A DNA stretch of 64,000 bases from Frateuria_A sp051900415. Lineage in GTDB: Bacteria > Pseudomonadota > Gammaproteobacteria > Xanthomonadales > Rhodanobacteraceae. A program made the position numbers and the translations under genes. The notes beneath the pieces were generated by a model. That model saw only the letters and a program-made list of their open reading frames with translations, did not search any database and was not told the DNA's origin. Shown here piece after piece: positions 24,507-35,800 of this stretch (the first letter of the stretch is position 1; the number at the start of each line of letters is the position of its first letter). Location: positions 201,646 to 265,645 of the forward strand of contig NZ_JBHZGL010000005.1 of the NCBI RefSeq assembly GCF_051900415.1, given 5' to 3'.

Positions 24507-25343
24507 TCAACGCGCATGGCCCGGGAACGCAGCCCACCCGCTCATGCCCGGCAACAGCTCGAGGTGCGTGCCGAGGATGCGGCCGCTTACACCCACAGTC
24601 TGGCTGACCGGGTCGATGCTGGCACCCAGGCGCACGACCTGCGCGGGGTAGTCGGCGTCCAGTTCGTCCACGTGCACGGTGAACTTCGCCCCGGGCTTGA
24701 GCCAGGCGAGCCAGGTCGAGGGCACGATCAGCTTCACGTCCAGCGGGCCGGCATCGAGGATCTCCAGCAGCGGCTTGCCGGGCGTGACGAACTCGAACGG
24801 GGCCGCCTCGCGCTTGGCGACGCGGCCGGCGAACGGCGCGCGGATGGAACACTTGCCCACGGTGGTGCGCATGTAGGCGGCATCGGCCGCCGCTTCCTTC
24901 GCGCGCGCCTGCGCCTGTGCCACGTCCAGCGCACCGGCCGAATGCAGCGCGGCGAGCTTGCCGGTGACCTCCTGCTCGCGCTGGGCGGCGGCGGCGGTGG
25001 CCTGGGCCTTGGCCAGCTGGGCCTGGTACAGGCCGCAGTCGAAGGCGACCAGCAGGTCGCCCTTGGCGAAGGCATCGCCCTCGTTCAACGGCAGCCGGGC
25101 GATCTTGGCCGCCACTTCGCTGGAAATTTCCACGTCGTGCTGCGCCGCCAGCTGGGTGCGGATGCGCCCGGTGGCATCGGCCGGGCCGGCGTCCTGCGCG
25201 TAGGTCGATCCGGACAGTCCGCAGCCCAGCACGATCAGCCCGACCACGGCGACGATGGCCGGGGCATGCCTGCGGGCCAAACCGTTCTCCTGCCGCCCAC
25301 CGCGGGACAGGGCCCGCGGGTGGGTTCGTGCATGCAGCTTCAC
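24507..25343 (-). CDS. Small HlyD/RND-type periplasmic adaptor, possibly a lipoprotein
   Basis: A 278-residue membrane-fusion protein. An N-terminal hydrophobic stretch (AIVAVVGLIVLGCG) carries a possible lipobox cysteine. The lipoyl halves are EISSEVAAKIARLPLNEGDAFAKGDLLVAFD and SIRAPFAGRVAKREAAPFEFVTPGKPL, with an alanine-rich hairpin between them. The GTG start at 25343 overlaps the outer-membrane-factor stop (GTGA), which decides the start since upstream in-frame residues are not protein-like. It should bridge inner-membrane partners to the outer-membrane factor. Confidence 0.85.
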   Translation of the reverse strand: MKLHARTHPRALSRGGRQENGLARRHAPAIVAVVGLIVLGCGLSGSTYAQDAGPADATGRIRTQLAAQHDVEISSEVAAKIARLPLNEGDAFAKGDLLVAFDCGLYQAQLAKAQATAAAAQREQEVTGKLAALHSAGALDVAQAQARAKEAAADAAYMRTTVGKCSIRAPFAGRVAKREAAPFEFVTPGKPLLEILDAGPLDVKLIVPSTWLAWLKPGAKFTVHVDELDADYPAQVVRLGASIDPVSQTVGVSGRILGTHLELLPGMSGWAAFPGHAR

Positions 25344-26896
25344 GGCGCCCCGCCCTCGCTCCACCGGCGGTCGGTGGCTTCGATGGCTTTTTCCAGCGTC
25401 GGCAGGTCGTGCCCTGACACGATGGCAGGCAGCGGGTCCAGGCCCAGCGTGGCGAGCATCTGGCCGTAGGCGCCCTGGCAGGCAGCGTAACTCTGGTACA
25501 GGCGCAGCTCCGCCATCAGCGCGCTGGTGGCCGCGCGGATCTCGGCCAGCTTGCCCTGCGCGGTGGCGGCGGTGGCGTTGCGGGTGTGCTCCAGGATGCG
25601 CTGCTCCACGCCGCTCAGTTGCTGCGTCCATTCGAACTGCTGCCGGCGGCTGGTGTAGTCGATGTACGCCACATGCACCTGGGTGAGCACCGCCATGTTC
25701 AGTGCCAGCCGCTGCTCGCGCGCCAGGTCGTACTGCGCCTTGGCGGCCGCCTTGATGTGCTTGGCGTTGAGCAGGTTGAGCAGGTTCCAGCTCACCTGCA
25801 GGCCGGCGTCGCGCCAGGTGTTGTTGACCAGGAAGTCGTTGCTGTCGTAATGCGCGCCGACCGACAGCTCGATGCCCGGCAACAGCTTGGCCATCGCCTT
25901 GTGCGTCTCGTTCAGGCCGATGCGTTCGTTATAGCTCGCTTCGATCAGTTCGGGTCGGTTGAGCAGAGCCATCTGCTCCATCGTTTCCGGCGCGATCGCC
26001 AACTGCGGCGAGGTCATATCAGCCGGGGGGGCCAGCTCGAAGGCCCGGCCCGGTTCCAGGTTCATGATCGAGGCGAGCTTGGGCTTGGCCTGAGCCAGTT
26101 CGTCGCGGATCGTTTCCAGTTGCAATACCAGGCTGAGCAGCTCGCGCTGGTAGCCCAACGCCTGCAGCGGGTCTTTCAGGCCCTGCTGCTCGATCGCCTG
26201 GGAATCGCCCAGCGCCTGCTGCGCCTGCGCCAGCAGGGGTTCGATCTGTGCCTGGAGTTTCTGCGCGCCGGCGGCCTGCCAATAGGCTTCGCGGGTCTGC
26301 TGCATCAGCAGCTGTACCACCTTGCGCCGGCGCTGCTGTGCGGCCAGCACGCGGTCGGCCTGTTGGCGTGCGCCGTAGTAGCTGACGCCGAAATCCAGCA
26401 CGTTCCACGACAGGCCCAGGTCGGCGCGCCGCGCGTTCTGCTCGCTGGAGGTCGACGGCACCAGCGACTGCTGGCCGGTGGTGATGTCCTGCGAGGAAGA
26501 GGCCAGCACGTTGTCGCGCGTGGTGTAGCCGGCCGAGGCGGTCAGCTGCGGCAGCAGGTCGAAGCTGGACAGGTCCAGCTGCCGCTGCGCCAGCGCCTCT
26601 TCCATCATTTTCACGCGATGGTCGAGGTTGTACTTGAGCGCGCGCGCCATCGCCTCGTCCAGGGTGATCGGGCCAGTCACCGGCTCCTGCGAGGCGAACA
26701 TCGCCTGGCTGTCGGCAGCCAGCGTGGCCTGGCGCTGCTCCATGGTCAGTGGACGCGGATGGATGGCGCAGCCGGCAAGGATCAGGGTGCCGAGCGCGGC
26801 GGCAAGCGCTTTCTTGGGAAACACCAGGGTCGAGGACAAGGTGGGGCTCTCCTTAGCGGAAGGAATGACGTTGAGGGGCGGCCGGGTCGGGCTCAT
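25340..26896 (-). CDS. TolC/OprM-like outer-membrane factor lipoprotein
   Basis: A 518-residue protein with a lipoprotein signal (ALAAALGTLILAGCAIHP, cysteine of the lipobox visible) and the OEP repeat architecture: two long helical halves, with ITLDEAMARALKYNLDHRVK near the start and ELSVGAHYDSNDFLVNNTWRDAGLQVSWNLLNL in the second half. It should form the outer-membrane exit duct. Its ATG overlaps the stop of the giant repeat protein and its stop overlaps the GTG of the next adaptor, so the three are translationally coupled. Confidence 0.9.
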   Translation of the reverse strand: MSPTRPPLNVIPSAKESPTLSSTLVFPKKALAAALGTLILAGCAIHPRPLTMEQRQATLAADSQAMFASQEPVTGPITLDEAMARALKYNLDHRVKMMEEALAQRQLDLSSFDLLPQLTASAGYTTRDNVLASSSQDITTGQQSLVPSTSSEQNARRADLGLSWNVLDFGVSYYGARQQADRVLAAQQRRRKVVQLLMQQTREAYWQAAGAQKLQAQIEPLLAQAQQALGDSQAIEQQGLKDPLQALGYQRELLSLVLQLETIRDELAQAKPKLASIMNLEPGRAFELAPPADMTSPQLAIAPETMEQMALLNRPELIEASYNERIGLNETHKAMAKLLPGIELSVGAHYDSNDFLVNNTWRDAGLQVSWNLLNLLNAKHIKAAAKAQYDLAREQRLALNMAVLTQVHVAYIDYTSRRQQFEWTQQLSGVEQRILEHTRNATAATAQGKLAEIRAATSALMAELRLYQSYAACQGAYGQMLATLGLDPLPAIVSGHDLPTLEKAIEATDRRWSEGGAP

Positions 26897-29800
26897 GGAC
26901 GTACCGGTGCGTGGACGTGGCGCTGGGCGACCGCCAGCTGGCGCAGCAGCGCCGCATGGTCGGCGCCCTGGCGCTGCTGGCCGAACTGCGCCGCAAGCGC
27001 CGGCCGGGATACGGTGGGCCGGCCTTCGGCGTGCGCGGGCGCGGCCTTGCCGGCGGACAGCTGCACCGGCACTTCGCGGATATCACCCTGACCGTCGCGG
27101 ACGGTCAGCAGCAACGACAGGGTGCCGATGAAATCGCGCGGCGCCGTGCCCGAGAGCGTGCCCGCCACCGGGTCGAACACCAGCCACGGCGGCAACGGTC
27201 GGCCATCGGCCATGCTCGCCTGCAGTACGTCGCCCGCCGGCAGCGGCACGCGGAACGCGCTGCCGGCCACGATCGGCGGCGGACTGGACCACGCGTCCGC
27301 CCAGGCGGCGTCGCCCTGGGCGGTTTCGTGACCGGCCACCAGCGTGGCCAGTGCATCGAGCACCCCGCCGGTCTCGAACGGCAGGTCGAAGGTGCGCGGT
27401 GGCGCGGCCTCGGCAAAATAGATCGTCGAGAGGTCGGAGCGCGTGATCGGCGCCAGCGACGAAACGACCGGGCTGTAGCCGGCGGTCGGCAACGCCGGCG
27501 AGGGAGCCGTCGTGGGCAGCACCACCGGTGCCACGCCGCCGACCACGTAGGCCTCGCCCTGCCCGCCGGCAGCGAGCGTATTGCCGGCCAGGTCGGCGAT
27601 GCCGCTGGCGCCCGCGGCCAGCCCGAGCTGGACGCTGCCGGAGCCGCCCACGTCGACCAGGTGCACCGTGTAGGTATGGCCGTCCACGCGGGTGACCGAG
27701 CCGATGGTGGCGCGCGCGTTGCCGGTCAGGACCAGCGCGAAATCCGCCACGTCGAGGCCACTGACGTCCTCGTCGAAGGTCACCGTGTAATCGAGACCCT
27801 GCTGGCCGCTGTTGGGGCTGGCATCGGCGCGGTCGATGGCCACCAGTTGTGGCGCATGCGTATCGACGGCGTAGGTATTCGACGCCACGGACAGGGCGCC
27901 TGTGTTGCCGGCCGCATCGGTCACACCGGCGGTGGCGAGGGTGATCGTGTTGCTCGCGTCCGTGACGTCGGCCGTGGGTGTCAGCGTGGCAGTCCAGGTG
28001 ACGCCGCCATCGCTGCTGGCCAGGCCGGACAGGCTGCCGTTGGCAACCGTGAAGTCGGCCGTGGTCAAGCCGCTCACTGCCTCGCTGAAGGTGATCGTGA
28101 CCTGGCTGGTCTCGCCTGCCTTCAATGCGGTGTCGGCCACCACGATGCTTGCCGTCGGACGGGCGGTATCGATGGCGTAGACGTTCGACGCAACCGAGCC
28201 CACACCGGTGTTGCCTGCCGCATCGATGAGGCCGGTGGCGTCAAGCACGATCGTGTTGCTGGCGTTCGCGACGTCGATCGTCGGCGTCAGCGTGGCGGTC
28301 CAGGTGAGGCCGCCGTCGCTGCTGGCCAGGCCGCTCAGCGCGCCGTTTGCCACAGTGAAATCGGCGGTCGTCAGTCCACTTACCGCCTCGCTGAAAGTGA
28401 TCGTGACCTGACTGGTCTCGCCGGTCTTCAACGCCGTGTCCGCTACCAAGATACTCGCCGTCGGGCGGGCGGTGTCGATGGCGTAGCTGTTCGAGACAAT
28501 GGAACCCGCGCCTGTGTTGCCGGCTAGATCGATGACGCCAGTCGCATCGAGCGTGATCGTGTTGCTCGCGTTCGTGGTGTCGATCGTCGGCGTAAGCGTT
28601 GCCGTCCAGGTGACGCCGCCATCGCTGCTCGCAAGACCGGAAAGGCTGCCGTTGGCGACCGTGAGGTCTGCGGTGGTCAACCCGCTCACTGCCTCGCTGA
28701 AAGCGATCGTGACCTGGCTGGTTTCGCCCGCCTTCAGCGCGGTGTCGGCCACCACGATGCTCACCGCCGGACGGGCGGTATCGATGGCGTAGACGTTCGA
28801 CGCGACCGAACCGATACCGGCGTTGCCGGCCGCATCGGTGACACCGGCAGTGGCGAGGGTGATCGTGTTGCTCGCGTCCGTGACGTCGGCCGTGGGTGTC
28901 AGCGTGGCAGTCCAGGTGACGCCGCCATCGCTGCTGGCCAGGCCGGACAGGCTGCCGTTGGCAACCGTGAAGTCGGCCGTGGTCAAGCCGCTCACCGCTT
29001 CGCTGAAGGTGATCGTGACCTGGCTGGTCTCCCCTGCCTTCAATGCGGTGTCGGCCACCACGATGCTTGCCGTCGGACGGGCGGTATCGATGGCGTAGAC
29101 GTTCGACGCAACCGAGCCCGCACCGGTGTTGCCTGCCGAGTCGATGAGGCCGGTGACGTCAAGCACGATCGTGTTGCTGGCGTTCGCGACGTCGATCGTC
29201 GGCGTCAGCGTGGCGGTCCAGGTGAGGCCGCCGTCGCTGCTGGCCAGGCCGCTCAGCGCGCCGTTTGACACAGTGAAATCGGCGGTCGTCAGTCCACTTA
29301 CCGCCTCGCTGAAGGTGATCGTGACCTGGCTGGTCTCGCCCGTCTTCAACGCCGTGTCCGCTACCAAGATACTCGCCGTCGGGCGGGCGGTGTCGATGGC
29401 GTAGGTGGCAGAAGCCGTGGTGCCCAGGCCGGCATTACCAGCCGCGTCCTGCACGCCGGTGTTGTCCAGCACGATCAAGTTGCCGGCGACGCTGATGTTG
29501 GCGCCGGGCGTGAAGGTGGCTGTCCAGGTCACGCCGCCGTCGCTGCTGGCCAGGCCGCTCAATGCACCGTTCGCCACGGTGAAATCGGCGGTGGTCAGAC
29601 CGTTGACCGCCTCGCTGAAGGTGATGGTGACGGTCGATGTTTCGCCCGCTGCCAGCGCGGTGTCGGACAAGGCAATGTTGGCCGTCGGCGGCAGGGCGTC
29701 GACGTGCACGGCCACCGTCGATGCAACACTGTTTAGTGCATCGGACGCGGCGTTGCCGACAGCGTCCCGCAGGGTGCCGCCGTTGTCGTCGACGGCACTC

Positions 29801-32800
29801 GCCAGGGTGATGCCGTCGGCGTCGTTCTGTCCGGCCTGCACGGTGTAGCGGAACACCAGTGCGGTGGTGCCGCTGCCGGACACGTAGTGGGCGTAGACCG
29901 TACCACCGGTGTCCAGGGTGATGGCAATGCGCGGCGTGCCGGCGCTGGTATCCACCGTCACCGCGTCGCTGTAGTTGACCGTGAAGTCGAGATTCTGGCC
30001 GGCAACGTAGGTGCCGTTGGCCGGCGCATCCACCGAAACCACGGTCGGGGCGATGCCGTCCACCACGATGGCGTGCTGGCCTGCAATCGAACTGGCGCTG
30101 CCCGTGGCCGGCAGGGTCAGCTCCGCATCCACGCCCGCGCTGCTGCGGATGGTGCCGCCGGCGAGCGCGAGCGCTGCACTCGAGGCGTAGTCCAGATCGG
30201 CGCTGGCGTCGCCGGCCTGCACGGTGTAGGCGAAGGTCAGGGTGTTGCTACCCGAGCCGGAAACATAGATCGCGTCGTGGTCGATGCCGCCGGTCTCCAT
30301 CTGCAGGGTCGGCGTGCCGCCCGTGCCATCCACGACGACGGCCTGGTCGAAGGTGACGGTGAGATAGACGGTATCGCCGATCTTGTAGCTGCCATCAGGA
30401 GCGGTGCTGCTGACGTTGGTGACCTTCGGTATGCCGATGAGGTTGACCGTGTCGGTGGCCAGCGCGCTCGTCTTGCTGCCGTCGCTGGCCATGAAGTCGA
30501 TCGTGCGATTGCCGTAACTGGTGCTGCTGCTGGAGAAGGTCACCGAGGACAGCGCATTGGCCCACTGGGCGTTGGTGGCGGTCGCGCCCGACGAAGTGAG
30601 CGTCAGCACGCCGGTGGCCGCGTTGTATGAGCCGGCGATGTTGCCCATGCTCGAACCGTTGTTGACGAACCCGAGCACGTCCCCGCTGGCGAAGCCCGCG
30701 CCGATCGTGACCGTGGCCGAGGACTGGGTGGCGTTGTCCAGGTCCGACACGGCGATGCCGCTGTCGATCGTGACCGGCGCGGCACTGTAGACGTAATCCG
30801 TCGTGCCACCGGTGGTGGTGACGATCGGTGTCTGGTCGACCGCGGTCACCGTGATCGTGCGTGTGGCGGTGTTGCTGGTGATGCCGCCGCCATCGACCGC
30901 GGTGAAGCTGACGGTGCGCGTGGCGGTGTTGGGCGTGACCGCGGTGTCGGTGTAACGCACCGATTCCAGTGCGCTCTGCCATTGCGCCAGCGTGGCGGTG
31001 GCGCCGGCCGAGGTCATGGTGAGTACGCCGGTGGCCGCGTTGTAGCTGGCCACGATGTTGCCCATGGTCGAGCCGTTGTTGGTGAACAACAGCACGTCCT
31101 CGCCGCTGTGGAAGTTGCCGGTGATGGCGATGGTGGCCGAGGCCAGCGTCGTGCTGACGCCGTCGGTCACGCTCAGCCCGGCATCGATCGCCACCGGCGT
31201 CGAGGCGGTGTTGTCGCCGGCAACGAATGCGGTCGAACCTGCGTCGGTGGTGATCTGCGGCGGGCCCAGCACGTCCACCGTGTCGATGGCCGCCACGCTG
31301 GTCTTGCTGCCGTCGCTGGTGGCGAAGTCGATCGTGCGGTTGCCGTAGCTGGTGCTGGTGCTGGAGAAGGTCACCGAGGACAGCGCATCGGCCCACTGGG
31401 CGTTGGTGGCGGTCGCGCCCGAGGAAGTCAGCGTCAGCACGCCGGTGGCCGCGTTGTACGAGCCAGCGATGTTGCCCATGCTCAAACCGTTGTTGACGAA
31501 CCCGAGCACGTCCCCGCTGGCGAAGCCCGCGCCGATCATGACCGTGGCCGAGGACTGGGTGACGTTGTCCAGGTCGGACACGGTAATGCCACCGTCGATC
31601 GTGACTGCCGACGTGCCGCCCACGTAGTTGGTAGTGCCGCCGGTGGTCGTGACGATCGGCGTCTGGTCGACGGCGGTGACGGTGACCGCGCGCGTGACGG
31701 TGGCGCTGCTGTCGATGCCGTCGCTGAGCGCGAAGCTGACCGTGCGCGTGGCCGTGTCGGGCGTGGTCGCGGTGTCGGTGTAGGTCACCGAACGCAGCGC
31801 CGCCTGCCACTGCGCCAGCGTGGCCGTGCCGCCGGAGGACGTCAGCGTCAACACGCCGGTGGACGCGTCGTAGCTGGCGGCGATGTTGCCCATCGTCGCG
31901 CCGTCGTTGACGAATGCAAGCACGTCCTCGCCCGCGTGGAAGCCTCCCGTGATGGCGATGGTCGCCGCGGCCAGCGAAGTGTTGTCCGCGTCGGTCACGG
32001 TCATGCCGGCATCGACCACGACCGGGGTGCCGCTGACGTTGTCGCCGGCCACGAAGCTGGCGGAGCCGCCGCTGGCCGTCGCCACCGGCGCGTCGTTGAT
32101 GGCCTGGATGAGCACGGTGCCGCCGATGCCGGGCGAGGCGGTGTCCACGCCGCCGTTGGCGGTGCCGCCGGTGTCCTGGATGCCGGCCAAGGTGATGGTG
32201 CGGCCCCCGGCGACCGTCGGGTTGTCGCTGTTGTTGCGGTAGCTCAGGCCGTTGACCAGCGCCTGCGCGGCACTGGCGCTGTAATCGCCGACCCGGGTGA
32301 TGGTGACGGTAGCGGTGCCGCCGGACAGCGTCACGGATACGGCATAGCCGTTGGTTGCCGTGGTGACGATGTTGCCGTCGGTCAGCGCGACGGCGGTCCC
32401 GTCGACGTTGAGGATCTCCGAGCCGCCATCGGCGAGGCCGCCCACGGTCACGGTCAGCGCGTGGATGTTCTGGCCGGCTTCCACGGTGCCGATAGTGGTG
32501 CCGCTGAACAGCGTCACCGCCGCACCGCCCTCGGTGAACTGCGGCGAGGCATCGACGGTCGTCGTCAGCATGGGCGCGTCGTTGACGCCGGTGACGCTCA
32601 CCGCCTTGCTGGCCGCGGCGCTGTCACGGGTACCGTCGTTGACGGTGAAGCTGACCGTGCGGGTGGCCGCATCCGGATCCTGCGCGGTGTCGATGTAGGT
32701 AATCGAGCGCAGCGCGGCCTGCCATTGCGCCAGCGTGGCGGTGCCGCCGGCCGAGGCCAGCGTCATCACGCCGGTGCCGGCGTTGTAACTGGCCGTGATG

Positions 32801-35800
32801 TTGCCCATGGTGGCGGCGACGTTGGTGAACGACAGCACGTCCTGGCCCGCGTGGAAGCCGCCGCTGATCGTCACCGTGGCGCTGGCCAGTGTGGCGTTGT
32901 CCACGTCGCTGAGGGTCAGGCCGGCGTCGACCGCCACCGGGGTGCCCTCGACGAAGACGGTGGTACCGCCGCTGGTCGTGGCCACGGCCGAAGCGTCCAC
33001 GTTGCTGGCGGTGAAGGGGTTGCCGGTGGTATCGGACACCGACACCGCCGCGTCGGCGCCGGCGGCCCAGTCCTCCGCGGCGGCCAGGTTGTAGATCGTG
33101 CCGTCGGTCGAAGTGGCGCCGTTCTTGTCGATGATCCCGTCCACGGCCGCCTTGTCGGTGGCGCTCAACACCAGGGTGAAGCCGGTGCCGGAGGTGATGT
33201 CGACATTGGCCGTGTCGGTCAGCGTGTAGGTCTGGCCCTGAGCGGCGAAGGTGAACTTGTTGGCGATGATGTCGTTGTTCGCGCCGCCCGCCGACAGGAA
33301 GCCGGTGCCGGTCACCACGACCGTGCCGGTGGCCGCATCGTAGGTGGCGCTGGTGATCGCTGGCGTGGCGACGTTGCTGACGGTGATGCCGTTGCCGGTG
33401 GTGTCGGCCACCGGCACCGCCGCGTCGGCGCCGGCAGCCCAATCCTCCGCGGCCGCCAGGTTGTAGGTCGTCCCGCCGGTGGAGCTGGTGCCGATCTTGT
33501 TGACGATCAGGTTGATGCCGGCCTTGTCGGTCGCGCTCAGGAAGAGCGTAAAGCTGGTAGCGGAGGTGATGTCGACATCGGCGGTGTCGGTGAGCGTATA
33601 GGTCTGGCCACCCTCACCGGTGAAGGTGAGCTTGTTGGCGACGATGTCGTTGGTCGCGCCGCTCAGCGAGAGGAATCCGCTGCCGGTGACCACGAGCGAC
33701 CCGGTGCTCGCGTTATAGGTGGCACTGGTGATGGTCGGCGTGGGTACGTTGCTGACCGTTACAGGGTTGCCGGTGGCGTCGGACGTATCGGTGTTGCCGA
33801 TGACGCTGTCCCAATCGTCTGCCGCCGACAGGTTGTAGGTGGTGCCGCCGGTCGAGCTGGTGCCGATCTTGTTCAGGATCTGCCCGAGCGCTGTCCGGTC
33901 GGCGGTGTTGAGCGTCACGGCGAACGAGGTGGCGCTGGTGACCTCGACATTCGAGGAGGTCAGCGTGTAGGTCGCGCCGCCTTCGCCGGTGAACGTCAGC
34001 TTGGACACCGCGATGTCGTTGTTCGCGCCGACCGTGGCGACCAGGTGGGTGCCGGTGACGGTGAGCACGTGGGTGGCCGCGTCGTAGGTGGCGGAGGTGA
34101 CGGTCGGCGCGCTGACGTTGCTGACGGTGACGCCGTTGCCGGTGAGGTCGGCCGAGGCGCTCGCCGTGGCATCCCAATTGGCCGCGGCGGAGAGGTTGAA
34201 CGTGGTCGCGTCGACCGCGCTGGTGCCGTTCTTGTTGAGCAGTCCGTTGATGGCCAGCTTGTCGGCCGCGTTCAGCGTGATCGAGAAGGACGTCGCGCTG
34301 CCGGCCGTTACGTTGCCGGACGTCAGGGTATAGGTACTGCCACCCTGGCCGGTGAGCGTGAACTTGCCGGCGCTGATGGTGTCGCCGGCGGCCATGTCGG
34401 TGCCGGTGACGGTCAGGGTGCCGGTGGCAGCGTCGTAGGTGGCGCTGGTGATGCTCGCGGAAGGCAACGTGGTACTGGTGCCGCCGGCATCATTGAACGA
34501 GTCGGACTGGCTGGTTGCCGCCGGGTGCGAAGGATCCGCACCGCCCAGCTGGCCTCGCTCGCCGCCCGCAGCGGCGTTGGCGCTGAACGAGGCGATCGTG
34601 GCTGTGTCGATCTGCAGGTTGCCGCGATTGAGGATACCGCCCGCGGCCACGCCTCCGCGGCCGGCCGCGTAGGTGAGTCCCGTGCTATAGGACGGACCGG
34701 CGCCGCCGCCGCCCGCTGCGGCGTTGTTGCTGATGTTCGAATGACGGATGGTCAGCGTGCCGGTGTTGAAGATGCCGCCCGCCGCGTCGCCGCCGCGTCC
34801 CGAGGCGCCGCCGGTATTGCCCCAGCCGCCGCCGCCGCCGCCGATGCCACCGGCGGTGCCGCCGCTACCGCCGCCGAGCGTCGAGGCCTGGTAGGCGCCC
34901 AGGCCGCCGGAGGTCGATCCGCCGCCGCCGCCGTATCCGTTGCCGCCGTAGTCGAAGGACTGGCCGCCGGTACCGCCCACTCCCCCGGTTCCCAGCGCGG
35001 CCGCCGCACCACCAGGGCCGGTGATGCTCGCCGCACCGCCATCGCCGCCGCCGATGCCGGCATAGCCGCCACCACCGCCACCGCCGAAGCCATAGGTCGC
35101 CCCACCGGTCGAGTGGTTGGCGTTGTTGCTGGGCGTAAAGGACGCACCGCCGCCGCCGGCGGCCCGGTTGCCGGTGATGGTCACGTCCTTCAAGGTCAGG
35201 GTGCCTGCGTTGCGAATGCCGGCGCCCAAGGCGTCGCCGCCATCCAGCGCGGCGGCGCTGGCGCCGTCGCCCGAAAGCAGACCGTGCTCGATCACCAGTC
35301 CGTCCAGAGCGACCGTACTGCCCGCGGTAATGTCCAGCACGCGTCCGTTGTACTGGCCATCCAGGGTCACGTCGGCAGTGCCGTTGCCGTCGATGTCACC
35401 CTCGATGGTGAGGTTCTTGTTGATGACCAGCAGCGAGTCGCCCGACGCATGCGTGGACAGGCTGATCGTCATGCTGCTGGCGAACGTGATCGTGTCGCCG
35501 CTGGTCGCGGCCGCGATCGTGGCCCGCAACGAACCGGCGCCGCTGTCGGCGGCGGTGGTGACGGTAAGCGTCGACAGATCGTGCGAGTACAGGGCCTGGT
35601 CGGTCGCCGAAAGTACCGGTAGCGACTCGATGTGGCCCGTGGTGATCTCGAGATTCCAGTCGGCACCGGCACCGGTGCGGTTGTCGGACGCGGCGATATC
35701 GCGGCGGGTGAGCTGCGCCAGCGAGGTGACGAACGATGCGCCCTTGTCGCCGGCCGCGGTGTCGCAGGCATAGATCAGGATGTCGCCGCCGGCCTTGATG

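Noticed and set aside
26911..28527. A 538-codon plus-strand frame
   Set aside because: Antisense shadow of the giant protein's C-terminal repeats, with no domain or ribosome site.
27860..29700. Regular repeats considered as a CRISPR array
   Set aside because: The period is about 306 bp, the repeats are coding Ig-like domains, and there are no short repeats with unique spacers.
30982..35622. A 1546-codon open frame on the plus strand opposite the giant gene
   Set aside because: It is an antisense shadow of a GC-rich repetitive gene. Its translation is low-complexity (G/R/V/A-rich) with no domain, and the minus-strand frame has clear repeated domains.
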